A stretch of DNA of 44,959 bases. Origin: Micrococcus sp. (GTDB taxonomy: Bacteria > Actinomycetota > Actinomycetes > Actinomycetales > Micrococcaceae). The first letter of the stretch is position 1; every line of letters starts with the position of its first letter. The notes beneath the pieces are model-generated. The model was not told the DNA's origin. It did no database searches and was given only the letters and a program-made list of their open reading frames with translations. Positions 1-7,993 of this stretch are shown in pieces. The position numbers were made by a program, and so were the translations under genes. The DNA lies in assembly GCF_030523875.1 (NCBI RefSeq), contig NZ_JAUNHR010000008.1, positions 1-44,959 on the forward strand, in the 5' to 3' direction.

Positions 1-4
1 CGGC

Positions 5-451
5 TCAGCCCCGCAGGCGGCGGGCCAGCCACTCCACGCCGAGGGCGTAGCCGTCCACGCCCGCCCCGGCGATCACCGCGTCCGCCACGGCGGAGACGTG
101 CGAGTGGTGGCGGAAGGCCTCCCGGCGGTGGACGTTGCTGATGTGCACCTCCACGATCGGCACGTCCACCGCGGCGAGCGCGTCGCGGATCGCCACGGAG
201 GTGTGGCTGTAGGCGGCCGGGTTGATGAGGATCCCGGCGTGCGCCGTGCGGGCCTCCTGGATCCAGTCCACGAGCTCGCCCTCGTGGTTGGACTGGCGGA
301 AGTCCACCGTCATCCCGTGCTCGGCGGCGCGCTCCTCGGTGAGCGCGCGGACGTCGTCGAGGGTCTGCGTGCCGTACGTCTCCGGCTCGCGCGTGCCCAG
401 GAGGTTGAGGTTGGGGCCGTTGAGGACCAGCAGGGGCAGGGGGGTGCTCAT
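5..451 (-). CDS. aroQ: type II 3-dehydroquinate dehydratase
   Basis: Cytosolic shikimate-pathway enzyme that dehydrates 3-dehydroquinate to 3-dehydroshikimate. The 148-residue product has the usual length of the type II (dodecameric) family. Seen: N-terminal [12 protein letters not shown] followed by the ETYG segment carrying the catalytic tyrosine, the [14 protein letters not shown] segment, [10 protein letters not shown], and [15 protein letters not shown], in the family order. An upstream in-frame extension exists, but the ATG at 451 places the start directly before the conserved beta strand, so it is chosen. The gene is divergent from the thioredoxin gene. It continues to the very edge of the window; other aro genes may lie outside. 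Confidence 0.95.
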   Translation of the reverse strand: MSTPLPLLVLNGPNLNLLGTREPETYGTQTLDDVRALTEERAAEHGMTVDFRQSNHEGELVDWIQEARTAHAGILINPAAYSHTSVAIRDALAAVDVPIVEVHISNVHRREAFRHHSHVSAVADAVIAGAGVDGYALGVEWLARRLRG

Positions 452-513
452 GCGCGCCAGCCTACGCACGCCCCGGAACGGGCGCTCCGGCGGCACGGAA
501 TAGGTCCCCGGTC

Positions 514-541
514 GGCGTCGTTGGCCCGGGGGAACGACGCC
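514..541. promoter_or_regulatory. 9-bp inverted repeat between aroQ and trx
   Basis: A perfect inverted repeat, GGCGTCGTT (514-522) and AACGACGCC (533-541), separated by 10 nt, lies about 50 nt before the thioredoxin start in the divergent intergenic region. It could be an operator or a leader hairpin. The function is not known. Confidence 0.4.
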
Positions 542-591
542 GCCCCGCGTCCGCGGGGCACGGCGCACCCGATCCCGAAGGAGCCGCCCCC

Positions 592-1005
592 ATGGCCACC
601 ACCGATCTCACGCTCGAGCAGTTCGGCACCACCGTCGCCGAGAACGACACCGTCCTCGTGGACTTCTGGGCCGGCTGGTGCGGCCCCTGCAAGCAGTTCG
701 CCCCCGTGTTCGAGGCCGCCTCGGACAAGCACGAGGACGTGGTCTTCGCGAAGGTGGACACCGAGGACCAGCAGCAGCTGGCCGCGATGGCCGGCATCAC
801 CTCCATCCCCACGCTGATGGCGTTCCGCGGCGGCGTGCTGGTGTTCTCCCAGGCCGGCGCCCTGCCGGGCCAGGCGCTCGACCAGCTCCTGGACCAGGTC
901 AAGGGCCTGGACATCGCCGAGGTCCGCCGCATGGCCGAGGAGCAGGCCGCCGGCGAGCAGCAGCCGGGCGACGCCGCTCCGCAGGACGACGCTGACGCCC
1001 GCTGA
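592..1005 (+). CDS. trxA: thioredoxin family protein
   Basis: Cytosolic dithiol-disulfide oxidoreductase. The 137-residue product contains one thioredoxin fold (about residues 5-110) with the active site WCGPC and the cis-proline segment SIPTLMAF. The C-terminal tail (about residues 112-137) is acidic and Gln/Ala rich, which makes the protein longer than the roughly 105-110 residues of classical TrxA. No signal peptide or membrane segment is visible. GAAGGAGCC upstream of the ATG is a good ribosome binding site. A strong hairpin follows. It may be a general thioredoxin or a specialised paralogue; the sequence does not separate these. Confidence 0.93.
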   Translation: MATTDLTLEQFGTTVAENDTVLVDFWAGWCGPCKQFAPVFEAASDKHEDVVFAKVDTEDQQQLAAMAGITSIPTLMAFRGGVLVFSQAGALPGQALDQLLDQVKGLDIAEVRRMAEEQAAGEQQPGDAAPQDDADAR

Positions 1006-1037
1006 GCCGGACCCCCGCACCTCGGGCCCGACGCCCC

Positions 1038-1072
1038 GACGGGGGCCGCCGCATCGCGCGGCGGCCCCCGTC
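1038..1072. terminator. bidirectional hairpin terminator between trx and idi
   Basis: Perfect 15-bp GC stem (1038-1052 with 1058-1072) and a 5-nt loop, lying between the convergent ends of the thioredoxin gene and idi. No U-tract follows, as is usual in high-GC actinobacteria. Confidence 0.8.
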
Positions 1073-1092
1073 GTCGTCTCCGGGCGGGGGCG

Positions 1093-1668
1093 TCAGGGCC
1101 GGTCGAACGCGCCCTGCTCCCACTGCTGCACCAGCCACGGGCTGAACGCGCGGGGCACGGCCGCCAGGGCGGCGGTCAGCTCGGCGGGCGCCACCCAGCA
1201 CCACTCGGCCACCTCGTCGGCCACCGGGTCCGGGGCCGTGTCCGCCACGGCACGGAACACGGGGCACACCTCGTGCTCCTCCACGCCGCCGGCGTCCGCG
1301 GCCCGGTAGCGGAAGTCCGGCAGCAGCGGGGCCACGTCCCGCACGGTGATCCCCAGCTCCTGGGGGGCGCGGCGCACGACGGCGGCGGCCGGGTCCTCGT
1401 CCGGCCCGGGGTGACCGCAGAACCCGTTGGTCCACACCCCGGCGAACGCCTTCTTGCCCAGGGCGCGGCGGGTGAGCAGGAACCGGCCGTCCGGGGCGTA
1501 GACGTGGCAGGAGAACGCGAGGTGCAGGGGGGTGCCGCCGTCGTCCGTGCGCCGGTGCACCGTGGCCTTCGGCGCGGTGCCGGCCGGTCGGCCGTCCGGG
1601 TCCAGCAGGACCACGAGCTCGGCGGGCGGGACGGCCTCGGCGGCGTCGGCGGGGGTCGGTCGGTCCAC
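1093..1668 (-). CDS. idi: isopentenyl-diphosphate delta-isomerase, type I
   Basis: Interconverts IPP and DMAPP, supplying the allylic starter for the carotenoid genes that lie divergently next to it. The 191-residue Nudix-fold protein has the catalytic cysteine in TNGFCGHP (Cys84), the metal-binding Nudix segment ending RRAPQELGI (about 99-107), and the second catalytic acid region EEHEVCPVF (about 130-138), all as in the E. coli enzyme family. The start is the ATG at 1668. It is separated from marR by about 116 bp that contain a perfect inverted repeat (1714-1739), so co-regulation with the crt operon is likely (inference). Confidence 0.95.
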   Translation of the reverse strand: MDRPTPADAAEAVPPAELVVLLDPDGRPAGTAPKATVHRRTDDGGTPLHLAFSCHVYAPDGRFLLTRRALGKKAFAGVWTNGFCGHPGPDEDPAAAVVRRAPQELGITVRDVAPLLPDFRYRAADAGGVEEHEVCPVFRAVADTAPDPVADEVAEWCWVAPAELTAALAAVPRAFSPWLVQQWEQGAFDRP

Positions 1669-1713
1669 GGGGGCCTCCGGATCTGCGTCCCCGCGCGGGC
1701 ATTCGGGGGACGG

Positions 1714-1739
1714 ATGGCGGTGTACGGTTCGACCGCCAT
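1714..1739. promoter_or_regulatory. probable MarR-type operator between idi and marR
   Basis: Perfect inverted repeat ATGGCGGT (1714-1721) and ACCGCCAT (1732-1739) with a 10-nt spacer. It lies in the divergent idi/marR region and is followed at 1739-1744 by an AT-rich TACTAT, which may be a -10 element for the marR-crt transcript. Spacing and symmetry fit a dimeric winged-helix regulator. Assignment to the adjacent MarR protein is inference from position. Confidence 0.6.
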
Positions 1740-1784
1740 ACTATTAGAAAGCCGAGAGACACAGCAGGGGCGGAGGAGAGGCGC

Positions 1785-2273
1785 ATGGCGGAGGAGCCAT
1801 CAGCGGTCATCGGGGTGACCGACCACGCCCGCGCGCTGCGACGGATCGTCCGCCTCAACGGCGAGGTTCGCACGCAGATGCGCCGCCTCATGGATCTGAA
1901 CGACACGGCCTACGCCGCGCTCGCGCTGCTGATGCGCGGACCGATGGGGCCCACCGAGCTGGCCCGCGCCCTGCACCTGAGCACCGCCTCCGCCACCGCG
2001 GTGGTGGACCGCCTGGTGGCCACCGGCCACGCCGTCCGCGAGCCGCACCCGGAGGACCGCCGCCGCACCGTGGTGCGCGCCGTGGAGTCCTCGCGGGAGC
2101 AGGCCATGACGGAGGTCCAGCGCATGGTGGACCTCGTGGGGGAGGTCCTCGCGGGCATCCCCGAGGAGGAGGCCGCCGCGGTGCTGCGGTTCCTCGAGCG
2201 CACCGCCGCGCACATGGAGTCCTGGCGGGACGACCTCGCCGCCCGCGCCGACCTCCGGGAGACCGCCGCATGA
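1785..2273 (+). CDS. MarR family transcriptional regulator of the crt operon
   Basis: A 162-residue winged-helix protein, first gene of the carotenoid operon. The recognition helix and wing are visible in PTELARALHLSTASATAVVD and EPHPEDRRRTVV (about residues 50-95), with helical dimerisation segments on both sides. The start ATG at 1785 has a good Shine-Dalgarno, GGAGGAGAGG. Its stop overlaps crtE by ATGA (2270-2273), so it is translationally coupled to the pathway. Members of this family near crt genes in actinobacteria usually act as ligand-responsive repressors; here the likely target is the inverted repeat 1714-1739. The ligand (possibly GGPP) cannot be read from the sequence. Confidence 0.9.
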   Translation: MAEEPSAVIGVTDHARALRRIVRLNGEVRTQMRRLMDLNDTAYAALALLMRGPMGPTELARALHLSTASATAVVDRLVATGHAVREPHPEDRRRTVVRAVESSREQAMTEVQRMVDLVGEVLAGIPEEEAAAVLRFLERTAAHMESWRDDLAARADLRETAA

Positions 2274-3361
2274 GCCCCCGCCACGACGCCGTGGACGCCG
2301 TCCGCGCCGAGCTCGCCGAGGTCTTCGAGCGCCGCCCGCTGGGGGAGGACGCGCCCGCCTCCTTCCACGTGCTGTGGGAGCGGCTGCGCGAGCAGACCGA
2401 CGGCGGCAAGCTGGTCCGCCCGCGCCTGGTGGACCTCGGCTACCGCACCGCCGCCGCGGTCCCGGACGCCCCCCGCCCGCGGCCGGTGGCCCGCCTCGGC
2501 GCGGCCTTCGAGCTGCTGCACGCCGCGCTGATCGTCCACGACGACGTGATCGACCGGGACATGGTGCGCCGTGGCCGCCCCACCGTGGCCGAGCTCTACC
2601 GCCGGGAGGCGGCCGAGGCGGGGGCGCCCGCGGGGGAGGACGCCCACCTGGGCCGCTCCGCCGGGGTGATCGCCGGGGACGTCCTGCTGACCGAGGCGTT
2701 CCGCCTGGCCGTCACGTGCGCGGAGGACCCGGACCGCGGGGCGGCGGCGGCCGCCTCGGTGTTCCGTGCCGCCACGGCCGCGGCCGCCGGCGAGCTCGAG
2801 GACGTCCTGTTCGCGCTCCAGCGCCACGCCGGGGAGCACCCGCCCACCGAGCGCATCCTCACGATGGAGCGGCTCAAGACCGCCGGCTACACCTTCGAGG
2901 AGCCGCTGCGCGCCGGGGCCCTGCTGGCCGGCGCCGCGCCCGCCCACGCGGACGCCCTCGCGGAGGCCGGCGCGCTGCTGGGCATCGCCTACCAGGTGAT
3001 CGACGACGTCCTCGGCACCACGGGCGACCCCGAGCGCACCGGCAAGGCGGACGACGCCGACCTGCGCGAGGGCAAGGCCACGCTCATCACCGCCCACGGC
3101 CGGCGCGACCCCCGCGTGCGGGCGGCGCTCGAGCGCGTCACCCGCGCCGAGCGCGAGGGCGCGGACCTACGGGAGCTGGCCGAGGCGGTGCACGCGGCGC
3201 GTGAGGCGCTCGTGGCCGCCGGCTCCGTGGCCCACGCCACCGACGTCGCCGCGGACCTCGTGGACCGCGCCCGCGTCCTGCTGGACGGGCTCCCGCTGGG
3301 GCCCGCCGAGCGGGCCGAGTTCGTGGCCACGTGCCACCACATCCTGCACCGGAAGGCCTGA
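2270..3361 (+). CDS. crtE: geranylgeranyl diphosphate synthase
   Basis: Condenses IPP with allylic diphosphates to GGPP, the C20 precursor for phytoene. The 363-residue all-alpha polyprenyl synthase shows GGKLVRPRL (45-53), the first aspartate-rich motif DDVID (91-95) and the second aspartate-rich region YQVIDDVLGTTGDPERTGK (about 241-259). Product length is expected to be set by residues just before DDVID (HAALIVH); I infer GGPP from context. It overlaps marR by ATGA, and crtB starts 3 nt after its stop. Confidence 0.93.
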   Translation: MSPRHDAVDAVRAELAEVFERRPLGEDAPASFHVLWERLREQTDGGKLVRPRLVDLGYRTAAAVPDAPRPRPVARLGAAFELLHAALIVHDDVIDRDMVRRGRPTVAELYRREAAEAGAPAGEDAHLGRSAGVIAGDVLLTEAFRLAVTCAEDPDRGAAAAASVFRAATAAAAGELEDVLFALQRHAGEHPPTERILTMERLKTAGYTFEEPLRAGALLAGAAPAHADALAEAGALLGIAYQVIDDVLGTTGDPERTGKADDADLREGKATLITAHGRRDPRVRAALERVTRAEREGADLRELAEAVHAAREALVAAGSVAHATDVAADLVDRARVLLDGLPLGPAERAEFVATCHHILHRKA

Positions 3362-3363
3362 GC

Positions 3364-4380
3364 ATGTTCCGCACGCCCCGACCGGGCACCCCCGTGCGTC
3401 CCGGCGAGCCCGCCGAGGCCGAGGCCCTCCCGCCCGGCCGGGACGCCTCCCGGGAGACGGACCTGGGCCTGTACACGGCCGTGGCCCTGGACGCCGCGTC
3501 CCGGGTGATCGGGCGCTACTCCACGTCCTTCTCCTGGGCCTGCCGCACGCTGCCCGCCCCCCAGCGCCGGGACATCGCGGCGATCTACGCGATGGTCCGG
3601 GTGGCGGACGAGATCGTGGACGGCACCGCGGCCGAGGCCGGGGTCCCCGGGCCCCGCGTGGCCGCCGCGCTGGACGCCTACGAGGCCGCGTGTGAGGACG
3701 CGATGGCCACTGGGTTCGCCACGGACCTGGTGCTGCACGCGTTCGCGGACGTGGCCCGCCGCCACGGCATCACCCCCGAGCTCACCCGGCCGTTCTTCGC
3801 CTCGATGCGCGCGGACCTCACGGTGGTCGAGCACGGCGCCCGCTCCCTCGAGGAGTACATCCACGGCTCCGCCGAGGTGGTGGGGCTGATGTGCCTGCAG
3901 GTGTTCCTCTCCCTGCCCGGCACCCGCGCCCGCACCGACGCCGAGCGGGACCGGCTGCGCGCGTGCGCCTCCCGCCTCGGGGCGGCCTTCCAGAAGGTCA
4001 ACTTCCTGCGCGACCTCGCCGCGGACCACGACTCGCTGGGCCGCACCTACTTCGAGGGCGCCACCCCCGAGGCCCTCACCGAGGAGCGCAAGGCCGCCCT
4101 GCTGGCGGACCTGGACGCGGACCTCGACGCCGCCCTGCCGGGCATCCTCGCGCTCGACCCCCGCGTGGGCCGGGCCGTCCTGCTGGCCCACGGGCTGTTC
4201 GCCGAGCTGGCCCGCCGGATCGAGGCCACCCCCGCCGCCGAGCTCGCCCGCCGCCGCGTGCGCGTGCCCGACCCCGTCAAGGCCGCGATCGCCGCCCGCG
4301 TGCTCGCCGCCTCCCCCGTGGGGGTGGGCCGCCGCGGCCGTCCCCTGCCGCCCGAGACCGTCAGGAGCACCCCCGCATGA
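3364..4380 (+). CDS. crtB: 15-cis-phytoene synthase
   Basis: Joins two GGPP into phytoene (C40). The 338-residue squalene/phytoene synthase fold has the first acidic motif in YAMVRVADEIVDG (DEIVD at 82-86) and the second in VNFLRDLAADHDSLGRTYF. The N-terminal ~30 residues are Pro/Glu rich and not conserved. The ATG at 3364 lies 3 nt after the crtE stop; a longer in-frame start at 3331 would run inside crtE and is not preferred. It overlaps crtI by ATGA (4377-4380). Confidence 0.94.
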   Translation: MFRTPRPGTPVRPGEPAEAEALPPGRDASRETDLGLYTAVALDAASRVIGRYSTSFSWACRTLPAPQRRDIAAIYAMVRVADEIVDGTAAEAGVPGPRVAAALDAYEAACEDAMATGFATDLVLHAFADVARRHGITPELTRPFFASMRADLTVVEHGARSLEEYIHGSAEVVGLMCLQVFLSLPGTRARTDAERDRLRACASRLGAAFQKVNFLRDLAADHDSLGRTYFEGATPEALTEERKAALLADLDADLDAALPGILALDPRVGRAVLLAHGLFAELARRIEATPAAELARRRVRVPDPVKAAIAARVLAASPVGVGRRGRPLPPETVRSTPA

Positions 4381-6101
4381 GCACCTCCCCCCGCCCGGAC
4401 GCCCCCGGCCGCCCCGCGCAGGCGCGCCGCGTCGTCGTGGTCGGCGGCGGCTTCGCCGGCCTGGCCACCGCCGGGCTGCTGGCCCGCGACGGCCACCGCG
4501 TCACCCTGCTGGAGCGCAACGCGCAGCTCGGCGGCCGCTCCGGCCGCTGGTCCGCCGAGGGCTTCACGTTCGACACGGGCCCGTCCTGGTACCTCATGCC
4601 CGAGGTGATCGACCGCTGGTTCCGCCTCATGGGCTCCTCCGCCGCCGAGGCCCTGGACCTGCGCCGCCTCGAGCCGGGCTACCGCGTGTACTTCGAGGGC
4701 CACCTGGACGAGGACCCCGTGGACGTGGTCTCGGACCGCGAGTCCGCCGCGGCCCTGGCCGAGCGCCTCGAGCCCGGCGCCGGCGCCCGCCTGCGCGCCT
4801 ACCTCGACTCCGCCCAGGACGTGTACGCCCTGGCCAAGCGACGCTTCCTCTACACGGACTTCCGCGACCTCACCGAGCTGGTCCGCCCGGACGTGCTGCG
4901 CGCGCTCCCGGCCCTGGTCCCCGGCCTGCTGGGGAACCTGCGGGACCACGTGGCCGCCCGCTTCGAGGACGTGCGCCTGCGCCAGGTGCTCGGCTACCCC
5001 GCCGTGTTCCTGGGCACCTCCCCGGGCCGGGCGCCCTCGATGTACCACCTCATGTCCCACCTGGACCTCGAGGACGGCGTGCAGTACCCGATGGGCGGGT
5101 TCGCCGCCCTCGTGGACGCCATGGCGGACCTGTGCCGGGACGCCGGCGTGGAGATCGTCACCGAGGCCGAGGTCACCGCCGTCGAGGTGCAGGACGCCCC
5201 CGCCCCGCGCGGCCGGGTGGCCCGCGCCCTCGAGCGCCTGCCGCGCCCGTGGGAGCCGCGCACCCCGCGCGGCGCCCGCCGCCGGGCCGGTGCCGTGCGC
5301 GCCGTCGCATGGACGGACGGGACCGGGGCGCGCCGGCGGAGCGAGGCGGACGTCGTCGTCGCCGCTGCGGACCTGCACCACGTGCAGACCGCGCTGCTGC
5401 CGCACCACCAGCGCGTCACCGAGGCCGCGTGGGAGTCCCGCGACCCGGGTCCCTCCGCCGTGCTCGTGTGCGTGGGCGTGCGCGGGCGGCTGCCGCGGCT
5501 GCTGCACCACACGCTGCTGTTCACGCAGGACTGGGAGGACAACTTCCGCCGGATCGAGGAGGGGGAGGACCTCACCGAGGAGACCTCGATCTACGTGTCC
5601 ATGACCTCCGCCACGGATCCGTCCACCGCCCCCGAGGGGGACGAGGCCCTGTTCCTGCTGGTGCCCGCCCCCGCCCAGACCGGCTGGGGCCGCGGCGGCG
5701 TCCGCGCCCCCGGCGTGGACGAGCCCGGCGACCCGAAGGTCGAGGCCGTCGCCGACCGCGCGCTCGCCCAGCTGGCCCGCTGGACGGGCGTGGAGGACCT
5801 GGCCGAGCGGATCGTGGTGCGCCGCACGTGGGGCCCGGCGGACTTCGCCGCGGACGTCCACGCGTGGCGCGGCTCCCTGCTGGGCCCGGGGCACACCCTG
5901 CGGCAGTCCGCGATGTTCCGGCCGCCGGTGCGCGACCCTCGCGTCGAGGGGCTGGTCTACGCCGGCTCCTCGGTGCGCCCGGGCATCGGGGTGCCGATGT
6001 GCCTGATCTCCGCGGAGATCGCCCGCGAGCAGGTCTCCGGGGTGCCCGCCGGCTCCGAGGTGGCGCTGCACGCGGGGACCCGGCCCGCCGCCGGGGCCTG
6101 A
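4377..6101 (+). CDS. crtI: phytoene desaturase (lycopene-forming)
   Basis: FAD-dependent desaturase/isomerase that converts phytoene to lycopene at the membrane. The 574-residue product has an N-terminal dinucleotide-binding motif VVVVGGGFAGLATAGLLA (about 19-36) ending in the acidic LLERN, the GGRSGRW segment, and the C-terminal FAD-contact signature GSSVRPGIGVPMCLISAEIA, the bacterial CrtI hallmark. An Arg/Pro-rich insert near residues 280-305 (RGRVARALERLPRP region) is longer than I expect for the family. The start is the ATG of the ATGA overlap with crtB; the stop overlaps the next gene as TGATG. Confidence 0.95.
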   Translation: MSTSPRPDAPGRPAQARRVVVVGGGFAGLATAGLLARDGHRVTLLERNAQLGGRSGRWSAEGFTFDTGPSWYLMPEVIDRWFRLMGSSAAEALDLRRLEPGYRVYFEGHLDEDPVDVVSDRESAAALAERLEPGAGARLRAYLDSAQDVYALAKRRFLYTDFRDLTELVRPDVLRALPALVPGLLGNLRDHVAARFEDVRLRQVLGYPAVFLGTSPGRAPSMYHLMSHLDLEDGVQYPMGGFAALVDAMADLCRDAGVEIVTEAEVTAVEVQDAPAPRGRVARALERLPRPWEPRTPRGARRRAGAVRAVAWTDGTGARRRSEADVVVAAADLHHVQTALLPHHQRVTEAAWESRDPGPSAVLVCVGVRGRLPRLLHHTLLFTQDWEDNFRRIEEGEDLTEETSIYVSMTSATDPSTAPEGDEALFLLVPAPAQTGWGRGGVRAPGVDEPGDPKVEAVADRALAQLARWTGVEDLAERIVVRRTWGPADFAADVHAWRGSLLGPGHTLRQSAMFRPPVRDPRVEGLVYAGSSVRPGIGVPMCLISAEIAREQVSGVPAGSEVALHAGTRPAAGA

Positions 6102-6436
6102 TGTACCTCGCCGCCCTGCTGCTGGTCAGCGGCTGCTTCCTGCTGATCGACGCCCGCTGGCGCCTGGTCCTGTTCTCCGGGACCCCGCGCCGGGCCGTGG
6201 CGGTCCTGGCCGCGGGGGTGGCGTTCTTCCTGGCGTGGGACCTGGTGGGGATCGCCGCGGACGTGTTCCGCCACGGCGCCAACGAGGTCTCCGTGGGCCT
6301 CTTCCTGGCCCCGGAGCTGCCGGTGGAGGAGGTCCTCTTCCTGTGGCTGCTGTGCCACCAGACGCTCGTCTACGTGGAGGCCGCCCCCCGGGTGCTGGCG
6401 TGGGCGAGGCGCACGCGGGACGGAGTAGGGTCGTGA
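6101..6436 (+). CDS. crtYe: lycopene cyclase subunit, first pair (CrtYe/CrtYc-like)
   Basis: Small integral-membrane protein of 111 residues with about three transmembrane helices, of the heterodimeric lycopene cyclase family (CarR/CrtYc domain). Diagnostic segments: DARWRLVLF near the N terminus and APELPVEEVLFLWLL carrying the PxEE motif. It would pair with the next ORF to cyclise an end of lycopene or of its C45/C50 derivative. It starts inside the crtI stop (TGATG). Position between crtI and the elongase gene matches the corynebacterial crtYe-crtYf-crtEb order. The letter given is by position only; ring type (beta, epsilon, gamma) cannot be read from the sequence. A second, homologous pair follows the elongase gene. 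Confidence 0.8.
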   Translation: MYLAALLLVSGCFLLIDARWRLVLFSGTPRRAVAVLAAGVAFFLAWDLVGIAADVFRHGANEVSVGLFLAPELPVEEVLFLWLLCHQTLVYVEAAPRVLAWARRTRDGVGS

Positions 6437-6789
6437 CATACCTGCTGATCAGCCTGCCGTTCCTGGCCGTGGCCGGCCTCGTGCTGGCCGCCGCGGGGCT
6501 CCGGGGCCGCCTGACCCGGCGGGTGCGCCTCGGCGTCGCGACGGCCCTGGCCCTCCTGGTGCCGCTGACGGGCGTCTTCGACTCCGTCATCATCGGGCTG
6601 GGGATCGTGGACTACACCGGGGCGAACATCGCCGGCGCCCGCATCGGGCTCGCCCCGGTGGAGGACTTCCTCTACCCGATCGCCGGCACGGCCCTGCTGG
6701 CCGGGCTCTGGACCCTCGTCCGGGACCCGCGGGCACATGACGACGAGACCGGTCGGGGGACGCCGGAGGAGCTGGAGGACATCGCGTGA
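6433..6789 (+). CDS. crtYf: lycopene cyclase subunit, first pair (CrtYf/CrtYd-like)
   Basis: A 118-residue membrane protein with about three helices and the partner-subunit signature GLAPVEDFLYPIAGTALL, preceded by VFDSVIIGLGIVDY. It starts at GTG 6433, overlapping the previous stop as GTGA, so both subunits are made at equal ratio. The C-terminal tail (about 100-118) is acidic and hydrophilic. It ends in a GTGA overlap with the elongase gene. Expected to form a heterodimer with the preceding protein; ring specificity unknown. Confidence 0.8.
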   Translation: MTYLLISLPFLAVAGLVLAAAGLRGRLTRRVRLGVATALALLVPLTGVFDSVIIGLGIVDYTGANIAGARIGLAPVEDFLYPIAGTALLAGLWTLVRDPRAHDDETGRGTPEELEDIA

Positions 6790-7670
6790 TCCGCACCCTG
6801 TTCTGGGCGTCCCGGCCGCTGAGCTGGGTCAACACCGCCTACCCGTTCGCCGCGGCCGCGCTGCTGACCGGCGGTCTGCCGTGGTGGCTCGTGGCCCTGG
6901 GGACGGTGTTCTTCCTGGTGCCCTACAACCTGGCGATGTACGGCATCAACGACGTCTTCGACTTCGAGTCCGACCTGCGCAACCCGCGCAAGGGCGGCGT
7001 GGAGGGCTCCGTGCTGGCCGACCCCGCGGTGCGCCGCCGGGTGCTGGTCTGGTCCTGTCTGGTGTCCGCCCCGTTCGCGGCCGTGCTGGCCGGCTGGTCG
7101 ATCCTGCGGGGGGAGTGGGCCGCCGTCGGCGTGCTGGCGGTGTCCCTGTTCGCGGTGGCCGCGTACTCGTGGGCGGGGCTGCGGTTCAAGGAGCGTCCGT
7201 TCCTCGACGCCGTCACCTCCGCCACGCACTTCGTCTCGCCCGCCGTGTACGCCCTGGTGCTCGCCGGAGCGGAGTTCACCGGCGCCCTGTGGGCGCTGCT
7301 GGGCGGCTTCTTCCTGTGGGGCATGGCCTCCCAGATGTTCGGCGCGGTGCAGGACGTGGTCCCGGACCGCGAGGGAGGCCTGTCCTCGGTGGCCACCGTG
7401 CTCGGCGCCCGGCCCACCGTGTGGGCCGCCGCCGCGCTCTACGCCGGGGCGGGCCTGCTGCTGCTGGGCACGCAGTGGCCCGGCCCGCTGGCCGCCCTGC
7501 TCGCGCTGCCGTACCTGGCCAGCACCCTGCGCTTCGCCAGGATCACGGACGCCACCTCCGGGCAGGCGAACCGCGGCTGGCGCACCTTCCTGTGGCTCAA
7601 CTACCTGACGGGGTTCCTCGTGACCATGCTGCTGATCTGGTGGGCGTTCGAGCGGGGGATCCTCGGATGA
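6786..7670 (+). CDS. crtEb: lycopene elongase / UbiA-family prenyltransferase
   Basis: Adds two DMAPP-derived C5 units to lycopene, giving flavuxanthin-type C50 carotenoids (crtEb in Corynebacterium, crtE2 in M. luteus). The 294-residue protein has the UbiA aspartate motif NDVFDFESDLRNPRKGG (about 55-71), a second acidic motif QDVVPDREGG, and about eight hydrophobic helices. GTG start at 6786 in a GTGA overlap; stop overlaps crtYg by ATGA. Presence of this gene marks the pathway as C50 rather than C40. Confidence 0.9.
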   Translation: MIRTLFWASRPLSWVNTAYPFAAAALLTGGLPWWLVALGTVFFLVPYNLAMYGINDVFDFESDLRNPRKGGVEGSVLADPAVRRRVLVWSCLVSAPFAAVLAGWSILRGEWAAVGVLAVSLFAVAAYSWAGLRFKERPFLDAVTSATHFVSPAVYALVLAGAEFTGALWALLGGFFLWGMASQMFGAVQDVVPDREGGLSSVATVLGARPTVWAAAALYAGAGLLLLGTQWPGPLAALLALPYLASTLRFARITDATSGQANRGWRTFLWLNYLTGFLVTMLLIWWAFERGILG

Positions 7671-7993
7671 CGTACCTGCTCGTGCTCGTGGCCCTGATCG
7701 GCTGCATGGCCCTGACGGACGCCCGCTGGCGGCTGTTCCTGTGGCGCCGCCCCGTGGCCGGGGCCGTGGTCCTGGCCGTGGGCCTGGCCTACTTCCTCTG
7801 GTGGGACGTGTGGGCGATCGCCGAGGGCATCTTCCTGCACCGCGACTCCCCGCTGATGACCGGGATCATGCTGGCCCACCAGCTGCCGCTCGAGGAGGCG
7901 TTCTTCCTCCTGTTCCTCAGCTACCTGACCATGGTGCTGTTCACCGGCGCCCTGCGAGTGCTGGAGCACCGCGCCGAGAGGAGGGCCCCGTGA
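7667..7993 (+). CDS. crtYg: C50 carotenoid cyclase subunit, second pair (CrtYg-like)
   Basis: A 108-residue, three-helix membrane protein homologous to the product at 6101-6436: TDARWRLFLW near the N terminus and AHQLPLEEAFFLLFLSY with the PxEE motif. The order elongase - CrtYg - CrtYh matches the M. luteus sarcinaxanthin cluster, where this pair makes gamma-rings. ATGA overlap on the left, GTGA on the right. The gamma-cyclase assignment is by gene order, not by residues. Confidence 0.82.
   Translation: MTYLLVLVALIGCMALTDARWRLFLWRRPVAGAVVLAVGLAYFLWWDVWAIAEGIFLHRDSPLMTGIMLAHQLPLEEAFFLLFLSYLTMVLFTGALRVLEHRAERRAP

Noticed and set aside
4047-6071. 674-codon open frame opposite crtI
   Set aside because: Shadow of crtB/crtI; composition typical of antisense frames in high-GC DNA.
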